A stretch of 64,000 nt of DNA from Candidatus Avimonas caecicola (GTDB lineage: Bacteria > Bacillota > Clostridia > Oscillospirales > Acutalibacteraceae), in NCBI GenBank assembly GCA_904419875.1, contig CAJFTG010000004.1, positions 1 to 64,000 on the forward strand. Reading direction: 5' to 3'. A program made the position numbers and the translations under genes. Shown here one piece after another: positions 17,946 through 25,025 of this stretch (positions are counted from its first letter, which is position 1; each line of letters opens with the position of its first letter). Under the pieces are notes generated by a model, which made no database searches, was not told where the DNA came from, and saw only the letters and a program-made list of their open reading frames with translations.

Positions 17946-19439
17946 TTGAACATCAAACACCCCATTGCCCTGGCGGCCTGCTGCTGTCTGCTGCTGGCCC
18001 TGACCGCCTGCAATACCAAAGGCGGCGACGCCTCCGGGGGAGATTCCTCGCAAACCAGCGCCCCCACCGATGAGGCGGAAACCATTATCCAGCGGGACCC
18101 CGATATTTCCCGGAACGCCTGGCTGGAGGAAGAAATCGAGCAGCTCTGGCAGGAAGGATACGACATCGACGTAACCGCCTATAAATCCAAAGCAGCGATG
18201 GCCAACGGGGACAAAACAGAGGAAGAAAAGCTGTATTACGAAATGCTGGCCCTCCCCATGCGGGCCGACTACCCGTACAAAGAGCCCTCCGACTATGAAA
18301 GCATCATGGAGCAGGTCTCCCCCAGCATGGGATTTGTGGAAAACCCCTCCAACAGCGAAATGGACGACCGGTTCTACGGCGCCTGGCTGGGCCGGTTTAT
18401 CGGCTCCGCCCTGGGGATGCCCATTGAAATGTGGATGCCGGAGAAAATCAGGACCTGGTATGAGAAGGCGGATGCCTGGCCTCTGGACAACTATGTCCCC
18501 ACCACCTCCAGGGCGGCGCAGGAGGACGGTATTCAGCTCAACAGCCTGACCACTACCCTGGATAATATCCATGAGGTGCCCAGCGACGACGACACCCGCT
18601 ACACCGTGCTCAACCTGCAGGTGCTGCGGCTGTACAACATCACTTGGGACACTTGGGACCTGGGCTCCATCTGGCTGTGGTCCCTGCCCTTCCGGATGCT
18701 GTGTACGGCAGAACGAACCGCCTACCTGAACTTTGCGTGTCTGGACGACAACTACATGGGCGGAAAACCCGCCAATTATGAAACAATCGTCCAGAAATCT
18801 GCCACCTACATGAATCCCTACCGGGAATGGATCGGGGCGCAGATCCGGGCGGATATATGGGGCTACGCCTTTGCGGGGGATCCCCGCGGCGCTGCCAAAA
18901 TCGCCTACAAGGACGCGGCTCTCACCCATGTGAAGAACGGTATCTACGGCGAAATGTATATCGCCGCCATGATTGCCGCTTCCTTCGGTGAGAAGGATGT
19001 GGAAAAGCTGGTGGAGCGGGCGATGGCGGAGATTCCCCAGCAGACCCGCCTGTATGAGGCGGTGACCAAAACCCGGGATTTTGTCAAGGAAAACAAGAAT
19101 CCTGACGAGATCATCTCCTTCATACGGGAGAATTGGGGAAACTATAATGTGATCCATACCATCCCCAATGCGGCGATCTGCACCGCCGCTGTGCTTTACG
19201 GGGAGGGAGATTTTGAGAAAGCCCTCACCTTTACCGCCATGGCCGGCCACGACACCGACTGCAACTGCGCCACGGTGGGCTCGATAATGGGCGCTTACTG
19301 CGGCGCGGAAAAAATCCCAGGTAAATGGAAAAATGTGATCAGCGATCATTTCAATGCCCAGATTTCCGGATTTGAGGATACCTCTATCACCGCCCTCGCC
19401 CGGGAAACCAAGCTGCAATGGGAAATTTACGGGGAATGA
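17946..19439 (+). CDS. ADP-ribosylglycohydrolase-family lipoprotein, extracellular
   Basis: A 497-residue protein with signal peptide and LTAC lipobox (Cys22), hence anchored outside the membrane. ARH motifs are intact: RFYGAWLGRFIGSALGMP near 141, SDDDTRYT near 211 (Ser for the usual Thr), and GHDTDCNCATVGS near 433. It parallels the cytoplasmic enzyme at 13373-14719 along its whole length, including the N-terminal helical region and the segment YLNPYREW / YMNPYREW. Translation starts at TTG 17946, eight or nine bases after AAGGGAT. Export is unusual for this family, whose known members act inside cells; a scavenging role for extracellular ribosides or related glycosides is inferred. Confidence 0.85.
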   Translation: MNIKHPIALAACCCLLLALTACNTKGGDASGGDSSQTSAPTDEAETIIQRDPDISRNAWLEEEIEQLWQEGYDIDVTAYKSKAAMANGDKTEEEKLYYEMLALPMRADYPYKEPSDYESIMEQVSPSMGFVENPSNSEMDDRFYGAWLGRFIGSALGMPIEMWMPEKIRTWYEKADAWPLDNYVPTTSRAAQEDGIQLNSLTTTLDNIHEVPSDDDTRYTVLNLQVLRLYNITWDTWDLGSIWLWSLPFRMLCTAERTAYLNFACLDDNYMGGKPANYETIVQKSATYMNPYREWIGAQIRADIWGYAFAGDPRGAAKIAYKDAALTHVKNGIYGEMYIAAMIAASFGEKDVEKLVERAMAEIPQQTRLYEAVTKTRDFVKENKNPDEIISFIRENWGNYNVIHTIPNAAICTAAVLYGEGDFEKALTFTAMAGHDTDCNCATVGSIMGAYCGAEKIPGKWKNVISDHFNAQISGFEDTSITALARETKLQWEIYGE

Positions 19440-19556
19440 GCCCCGGGACATTACCAGGGTTGCTTCTCTGCCGCCCTCCCGGGTCGGCAGAGGCTTCCAA
19501 TTTGCCGGTATACCCTATTTGGGTTTATTCAAAAGAAAAAAAGGAGTTGCTAAAGT

Positions 19557-20849
19557 ATGTTCAGAAAACGCAGCAAAAAAGTAACCGCAGCCCTTCTAGC
19601 AGCCGTGCTCTGTTCCGGCGCCGGCGTATTATCCGCCTCTGCCGCCGCTAAGGTGACTGTCGTGGACGAATGCAACGATTTCAGCAAGATTGTCGCCACC
19701 AACGCCAGCGAGGGCGCGTGGTATGATTTCGCCGTGCCCGGGATGGGACAGGTAGAGCAATCGGCCTGGGAAGTGGTGGACTGCCCCTATGTCGAGGGCG
19801 AAAAATTCCTCCAGCGGAAAAACTTGACCGGCGACGGGCAGGTGGGCGGCGGCTGGGTGGTATACGGCGATACCAACATCGCCTCCACCGATCCGTTCGA
19901 AATCGAAGATTTCACCTTTACCATGAACAGCGTGAAATACGATTACAGCCCCCAGGTGAATATTTACGTCAGCGACTCGCTGAACCCGGTGGACCGGGGT
20001 TTGCCCATCGAAATTGAAATCAGCGACCTGGTGGAAATTGGCACCACCGGCGCCGACAAGACTTGGACCTTTACCATTACCCCTGCCGGCAAGCTGCCTG
20101 CAGGTACAAAATACGTGATGGTGGAATGTTTACGGGAATATTGGGGACTGGGTATCCGCAAGGCGGAGATTAACCCCGACAGAAGCGTCACCACCACAAC
20201 CAAACCGGCTGCCACCACAACCAAGCCGGCTACTACCACCACGTCCACGCCGGCGGCTTCCGGTAGCAGTGCCCCCTCCTCGGCTCCCGGCACCGTGACC
20301 AGCACCCGGTTCGAGGACAATTTTTCCAGCGGCTTTGACAAAACCTTCGCTCATACAGAAGGCTTGGCCCTTACTCCCAACCCGGATCTGAAGTTGGACG
20401 CCCTGCTGGGCAAAACCGACGCCGCCGTGCAGTCCATCACCTATCGGCTGTCCGACTGCCTGAACGTGACCGACGGCCTGTCCATCAGGCTGGAAGCCTA
20501 TTGCGTGACAGGGGTGGACGAAGCGGTCAACAATCTGTTCGCCTATGTTTCGGAAGACGGCGAACAGTGGACTAAGGTGACCCTGAAATCCAGCCAGCAG
20601 ACCCTGGTTTCCGGACAGGAATACTGGGATAGCTGCACCCTGAGCGGGTCCGTCCAGGGCACGCCCAAATTCCTTAAGATCGAATTTAAGGAAAACATGG
20701 ATCCCAACTGGCTCACCTGCCTAGGCAGCGTATCCGTCTCCAGCGGCAACCCCTCCACCGGCGGCTCCATTCCGGCGGCGGCGATTTCTCTGGCGGTGTT
20801 TGCCGCCGCGGCCCTGGTCCTGGTCAGAAAGTCCTACGCCGCCAAATAA
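19557..20849 (+). CDS. Wall-anchored (NPSTG) surface protein with Thr-rich stalk
   Basis: A 430-residue exported protein. It has a signal peptide ending ASAAA, a beta-rich domain (about 30-200), a Thr/Pro/Ala stalk (TTTTKPAATTTKPA), a second beta domain (about 235-390), then NPSTGGS, a hydrophobic helix and a short RKSYAAK tail. This is a sortase-type signal of the NPxTG kind. No catalytic motif is seen; glycan binding is the likely job, judged from its place between glycan enzymes. The SD AAAGGAG lies ten bases before ATG. Related stalked proteins at 23973-24965 and 56546-57379 use a plain membrane helix instead. Confidence 0.75.
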   Translation: MFRKRSKKVTAALLAAVLCSGAGVLSASAAAKVTVVDECNDFSKIVATNASEGAWYDFAVPGMGQVEQSAWEVVDCPYVEGEKFLQRKNLTGDGQVGGGWVVYGDTNIASTDPFEIEDFTFTMNSVKYDYSPQVNIYVSDSLNPVDRGLPIEIEISDLVEIGTTGADKTWTFTITPAGKLPAGTKYVMVECLREYWGLGIRKAEINPDRSVTTTTKPAATTTKPATTTTSTPAASGSSAPSSAPGTVTSTRFEDNFSSGFDKTFAHTEGLALTPNPDLKLDALLGKTDAAVQSITYRLSDCLNVTDGLSIRLEAYCVTGVDEAVNNLFAYVSEDGEQWTKVTLKSSQQTLVSGQEYWDSCTLSGSVQGTPKFLKIEFKENMDPNWLTCLGSVSVSSGNPSTGGSIPAAAISLAVFAAAALVLVRKSYAAK

Positions 20850-21089
20850 TCTCACGAACCGCGCGCTTGCACACCGTCACCCACACCCAGATTGTTTGAC
20901 CGGGCGGTATATACGGGAATAACACTTCCGGCAGGGCCGGACAGTCCGGCGAGGCTGTCCGGCTCTTGCGCCCATTTTTTCAGAGGATGTAAGCGGCCAA
21001 GCGCCCCGGTCTCCTGGGTTCTCCGTCGGCCTACGGCGCAGCGATGACGGAATCCACAGCACCATGTCCATAAGGAGGACGATAACCTG
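20850..21089 (+). other. Intercistronic gap with terminator-like hairpin
   Basis: GCCGGACAG (20936-20944) and CTGTCCGGC (20955-20963) form a 9-bp stem; a run of six T follows 12 bases later. It may partly end transcription before the cytoplasmic enzyme gene. No gene is seen in the gap. Confidence 0.45.
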
Positions 21090-22187
21090 ATGCAATCCTA
21101 TACAACCGATACAAGCTATGATGGTTTTCGGCTTTCCGCATTCATTCAGGAGGAAGCGGACAGGCTGGCGTCGATGCAGCTTTCCAACGGCGCACTGCCC
21201 CTGAACCCTCTCGTTTTAGGAAAATCCGTGCGGATCTGCCCCTATTTTTCTTCATTCGCGGCGCTGGCCCTTTTGTCCGCTTCTCCCAGCTATAACGGAA
21301 ATGTCCGACGGTATATCGAGTGGTATTTTGCCCATCTGAATACGGCCGGGAGCGACTATAACGGGTTGGACGGCACCATCTACGACTACACCATTAAGGA
21401 GTCCGATGCAGGGTTGGCGGAGGCCCCCCTATGTGACGAAACGGAAACCCCCGTATATGATTCCACCGATTCCTATGCCGCCCTGTTCCTGACCGTGCTC
21501 GCGGAATATGGAGAGAAAACCGGCGATCTGGAAACCCTGCGCCGGTATCAGGAGGAGATTGGGCGGGTGATTCGCGCCATGCTGGGCACTCTGGACAAAG
21601 GTCTCACCTATGCCCGGCCAGATTATCCCGTGAAATACACCATGGATAACTGTGAAACGGCCCGGGGACTCTCCAGCGCGTTTCGCCTAAGCCGCTTTAT
21701 TCCCGGCCTGGACGGAGAAGCTCTCCACCGGGCGTACCGCAAGGTGACCCAGGCAATCGAGCGGTGCCTTTGGAACCGGAACCTGGGGTATTACGAGGTG
21801 GGGCTGGACGGCCGGAACACCCCTGTCACCCAGACCTTCGACTGGAAGCGCTTTTATCCGGACGCCATGGCTCAGGCGTTTCCCATCCTGATGGAGGTGC
21901 AGCCGCCGGGTTCCGGCCGGGCGCAGTATCTGTACCGGGAGCTGACCGGACAGTTTCCTCCGGCGGCCATGGAGGGAGACCTGCTGCTCAATGCGGGAAT
22001 GCTGGCTTTGCTAGCCGCCCAGATGGGAGACGCGGACACCGCCCGGAAGTATCTGGATATACACCGGCAGGCTTTCTGCCAGAGCGGCCAGGGCGGCCGG
22101 ATCAGCTGCCAGGTCTATGCCTTGGGGCTTTTGGCCGCCTCTATCCTTCAAGCCCAAAGCGCGGGCACGGCCGCGTGTACAGCCTGA
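21090..22187 (+). CDS. Cytoplasmic six-hairpin-type enzyme, twin of the lipoprotein at 15944
   Basis: A 365-residue protein without signal peptide or membrane segment. It aligns with residues ~75-450 of the 648-residue lipoprotein: YIEWYFAHLNTAGSDYNGLDGT corresponds to YLDWYLSHLNTAETDVSGVDGT, and YDSTDSYAA to YDSTDAYAA. The conserved DGTxYDY and DSTD motifs supply candidate catalytic acids. It lacks the discoidin-like domain, as expected for an enzyme acting on soluble imported fragments. ATG follows AAGGAGG at 11 bases. It ends locus A. The fold assignment is inferred from helical periodicity and motif style, and the exact reaction is unknown. Confidence 0.75.
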   Translation: MQSYTTDTSYDGFRLSAFIQEEADRLASMQLSNGALPLNPLVLGKSVRICPYFSSFAALALLSASPSYNGNVRRYIEWYFAHLNTAGSDYNGLDGTIYDYTIKESDAGLAEAPLCDETETPVYDSTDSYAALFLTVLAEYGEKTGDLETLRRYQEEIGRVIRAMLGTLDKGLTYARPDYPVKYTMDNCETARGLSSAFRLSRFIPGLDGEALHRAYRKVTQAIERCLWNRNLGYYEVGLDGRNTPVTQTFDWKRFYPDAMAQAFPILMEVQPPGSGRAQYLYRELTGQFPPAAMEGDLLLNAGMLALLAAQMGDADTARKYLDIHRQAFCQSGQGGRISCQVYALGLLAASILQAQSAGTAACTA

Positions 22188-22759
22188 TATTCCCTTCCGG
22201 GCCGTTCCCCGTTAGACATGAAGGCCAAAAATAGATAAGGTGACCAAATGGAAAAATCGGAATTTGAGAAATAAAAGGGGGTTGCCAGCATTAGCTCCCG
22301 GACAATATTGTCCCCTCGTGGATAGTTCTCAGATCACCTCTATCGGGTTCCGGCGTCGGCTCCCTTCAAATCATATCCAAGGCAAACGCTCAGGTCCGCT
22401 GCCTGCATTCCAACGCCAATCCCACGGTGCTGGCCGGCCAGACGCCGCGGCGCACCGCTCCCAGACGGGCGTATTTCAGCGATATCATCGCGGGATAATA
22501 TGGCGGATATGATCAATACGCCGTCATTTCCGTCACCGGCGGCGCCGGCGGGTTACTCTGCGGCGGGACGCCGGCGGCAGTCCCGGCAGCATGAAGCAGG
22601 GGCCTTCAAAATATGCCGGGGAAAGCGCTGTCCATTCCTTTGGATAGATCTGTACGGGCCGCCTTTAGGTATAAGGGAAACCTGCCGAACGTATTCCGCC
22701 TGGAACAATCCGGTTTCCGGAACTTTGGACAATTCTCTTTTGCCAGGCCGGCCGGCAGG

Positions 22760-22807
22760 AAAGACCGAAAAAGCCGAAAAAACAGAAAAAAGCCGGAAAA
22801 CCCGAAA
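22760..22807. repeat. Phased A-tract repeat
   Basis: Runs of three to six A recur every 9-10 bases, separated by GC-rich triplets (CCG, GCCG, CAG). Such spacing could bend DNA. Translation in one frame gives a Lys/Thr repeat, but no start or context supports a protein. Confidence 0.5.
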
Positions 22808-22840
22808 GACCCGGAGGCCGGCCGCGCCGGTCTCCGGGTC
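22808..22840 (-). terminator. Strong GC-rich hairpin, possible terminator of the locus B transcript
   Basis: GACCCGGAGGCCGGC and GCCGGTCTCCGGGTC form a 15-bp stem (one G-T pair) around a 3-base loop. On the minus strand it is followed by CTTTCGGGTTTTCC, a weak T-rich tail. Confidence 0.45.
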
Positions 22841-22882
22841 TGATCCGTTTACGGGCAGCAAGAATACAAAGGCATAAAAAGA

Positions 22883-22955
22883 GCGCCCCTTCAGGGGCCC
22901 GACATGGGCCGGCAATGCAGTTGGCCGACCCATTCGTGGCGCCCTTGAGGGGCGT
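22883..22955. repeat. Long imperfect palindrome (~73 bp)
   Basis: The arms CGCCCCTTCAGGGGC--CCGA and their near complement ending AGGGGCG fold onto each other, with inner GGGCCGGC / GGCCGACCC arms and a 9-base loop. Each outer arm can also fold on itself. It lies 65 bases beyond the last gene of locus B. A terminator, an RNA element or a small mobile repeat are all possible. Confidence 0.55.
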
Positions 22956-23019
22956 TGTCCGTATTATGCCCTTCCAGGGCTTTCCCATGCCTCAGGCTTT
23001 GCCGGGAGAGCATGACTTT

Positions 23020-23976
23020 TCAGGAAGAGCGCACAGCCTGCGCGACAGCCGACGGGTGGAAATCCAGCAGCTGGTCGATCCGCTCGGCGACGGCTTCAGA
23101 AGGCAGCAGGCTTTGCAGATAACAATGCCGGCCATCCGGCAGAGGGGTAAAGATCGTGCGGCCGTCATTGGTCACGGTCACCCTGCCGGGCGCGCTTTCC
23201 GCCCAGCAGCCGTCCAGCCCCCGCACCGCGTACAAAACGGTGATCGGGTCCCAGCTGGAACGCCGGGGGCTTCCGTGTACCGTGTAAATGAACGTAATGG
23301 GGTGGCTCATATCCCCGGCCGCGGTGAGCCGACCGCCGGTTTTGACGTCTTCACCCAAGTAAAAATCTATAAAGGTGACCGGCACCGGGCAGCCGTGGAT
23401 AAACCGCTGCGCGGCTTGGATGTCCCCCAAAATGTTGTATTCCCGCGTGTAAATCTGCTGTGTGCCGGGCGGCGGGCTGTTGAGCACGCCGCCCATGACC
23501 GCCACCCTCTCCACCTTTTCCTGCAGAAGCGCCATGCCGTCGAGGGGTGAGAATTCATCCGGGGGGGAATCCATCAAGCGGCTGAGGTTGCGCAGCGGGC
23601 CGATGGCCGCGATGCGGATTTTCTCCCGGGCGGCCGCCAGCGTCCGCCGCATCAGGCGTACGGCCCCTTCCACCTCAGGCGGGGACTGCGCAAGCCCGAA
23701 GCGGCGGGCCGTCTTCTCAGCGTAGATGTCCTCGCCGGGACCGTCCAGGAAGCCCGGCGTCTCCATCATGCCGATCGGCACGTCCCCTGCTCCGTAGTAA
23801 CGGTTTACCGCCGCGATGCAGGCGGGCGCCCACCGGCGGGAAGTGGCGCTGGTAACCGCCAGCAGCTCCGCCTCCCCCCGTAAGGCGAGGATGTTCAGCA
23901 GGGCCAGGGCGCCCGCATCGTCGCAGTCGCCGCCGATATCCGTGTCCAGCAATATGTGTGGGCTCACCTCGTTCAC
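23020..23976 (-). CDS. Nucleoside-hydrolase-like (IUNH family) protein
   Basis: A 318-residue cytoplasmic protein. The N-terminal Ca-binding signature DTDIGGDCDDAGAL is the hallmark of inosine-uridine-preferring nucleoside N-ribohydrolases, and the strand pattern IRIAAIGPLRNLSRLM and VAVMGG also fits. The family splits N-glycosidic bonds of ribonucleosides. In glycan loci such proteins may act on other glycosides, so the substrate is open. The GTG start overlaps the preceding stop as GTGA, behind GGAAGAGAA, so translation is coupled to the surface-protein gene. It is the last gene of locus B. Together with the ARH enzymes of locus A it gives a repeated riboside-hydrolase theme. Confidence 0.85.
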   Translation of the reverse strand: MNEVSPHILLDTDIGGDCDDAGALALLNILALRGEAELLAVTSATSRRWAPACIAAVNRYYGAGDVPIGMMETPGFLDGPGEDIYAEKTARRFGLAQSPPEVEGAVRLMRRTLAAAREKIRIAAIGPLRNLSRLMDSPPDEFSPLDGMALLQEKVERVAVMGGVLNSPPPGTQQIYTREYNILGDIQAAQRFIHGCPVPVTFIDFYLGEDVKTGGRLTAAGDMSHPITFIYTVHGSPRRSSWDPITVLYAVRGLDGCWAESAPGRVTVTNDGRTIFTPLPDGRHCYLQSLLPSEAVAERIDQLLDFHPSAVAQAVRSS

Positions 23977-24965
23977 TTCTCTTCCTTTTCCTCCTGCGCC
24001 GCCTTGTCTTTCTTCTTAAGGACAAGCAGACGGATCCCCACTGCCGCGCCGGCGGCAATCACCAGCACCACTACCACAATGACGGCGATGACAGCCGGGG
24101 AAATCCCGCCTTCGGAACCGTCTTTCCCGTCCGCGTCCTGCGGCGCGGTCGTCCGGGTCTCCGTTTTGGACGTTGTGGTGGTTTTCTCCGTCGGGGCTAC
24201 CGTCGGGCTTTCCGTCGGCCCGGTTTCCGTGGGTTCATTCGAAGGCGCGGTCGTTTCCGGGGTGCTCGGCCCGGCCACCTCCAGATTGACTTCCTTGAGC
24301 AGGGTGATGTCGTCAATATAGAAGGGGGTGTCCGGTCCCAGGCCGTCTACCTCCAGGCAGAAGCAGTACACGTTGCTCAGGTCGAACTGGAAATCGCCGT
24401 TCTGCGAAGCCCAGACGAAATCCTTCAGCGGGAGCTGGATATAACCCTTGAAATCGGTGGGAAGCCAGAAGGAATATCCCTCGCCTATGGCTGTTTCGGT
24501 CCACTTAGTGTCGCCGTCCGCGCGGTAATACACCGGCGAGAACTGGGAGACCAGGAACCACTCCCACTCCGGCCCCCCTTCTTCAAAGGTGGGCTTGAGG
24601 TTAAACCCTTCGGTGCCTTCCGGCGAGGTGGTTTCAATATAGCACTGCACCACCCCGTACTGGCTCCAGTCCCACACCGCCGGCAGGAGGCCGATGCCGA
24701 CATGGGAATATACCTGGTCGCCGGTCACCTTGAGGCTGACCCCGTCGTCCCCGGTGATGGACGGCACAAATTCGCCGAGGGTCTGGTCGGGGCTGTACAG
24801 CAGGGTGCCGTCCGCCTTCTCCCCGACCGTAAAGCCCTCAAAGTCCTCCACCACCAGGGTGTCCTCCTCCGCATACGCCGGGATCACCAGGCCAAGGGAC
24901 AGGGCGCAGGCCGCGGTAAACAGTCGTGCCGCCCGCCCTGCTTTGCGTCTGTTCTGCTTTTTCAT
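23973..24965 (-). CDS. Membrane-anchored surface protein with one CBM-like module and Thr-rich stalk
   Basis: About 330 residues: a signal peptide ending PAYAEED, one beta-sandwich module (about 35-235), a Thr/Pro/Glu stalk (TETGPTESPTVAPTE), a membrane helix and a KKKDKAAQEEKEEK tail. The module end, KGYIQLPLKDFVWAS then FYIDDITLL, matches each repeat of the 947-residue protein at 39320-42163 (EGVVRLPLADLIYDW, AVDEVRGI), so this is a single-module relative. ATG 24965 sits eight bases after AAAGGATG; a TTG one codon earlier is less likely. It is probably a glycan-binding protein on the cell face. Confidence 0.75.
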   Translation of the reverse strand: MKKQNRRKAGRAARLFTAACALSLGLVIPAYAEEDTLVVEDFEGFTVGEKADGTLLYSPDQTLGEFVPSITGDDGVSLKVTGDQVYSHVGIGLLPAVWDWSQYGVVQCYIETTSPEGTEGFNLKPTFEEGGPEWEWFLVSQFSPVYYRADGDTKWTETAIGEGYSFWLPTDFKGYIQLPLKDFVWASQNGDFQFDLSNVYCFCLEVDGLGPDTPFYIDDITLLKEVNLEVAGPSTPETTAPSNEPTETGPTESPTVAPTEKTTTTSKTETRTTAPQDADGKDGSEGGISPAVIAVIVVVVLVIAAGAAVGIRLLVLKKKDKAAQEEKEEK

Positions 24966-25025
24966 CAATCAATCATCCTTTCCAGCCGTTGTGCTTGTTT
25001 ATCCGGAGCCGGGCCTTTCCCGGCA

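Larger units (their letters stand above)
22188..23019. other. Convergent spacer between locus A and locus B
   Basis: An 832-base stretch with no convincing gene; the ORFs here are short and of odd composition. It contains a perfect 14-bp palindrome GGACAATATTGTCC (22300-22313), A-tracts spaced 9-10 bases apart (22760-22807), a strong GC hairpin (22808-22840) and a long imperfect palindrome (22883-22955). Confidence 0.6.

Noticed and set aside
22500-22877. 125-residue ORF with a Lys/Thr repeat (TEKAEKTEK) in the locus A/B gap
   Set aside because: The repeat arises from phased A-tracts, the ORF has no ribosome site and the same DNA gives another basic ORF in a second frame.
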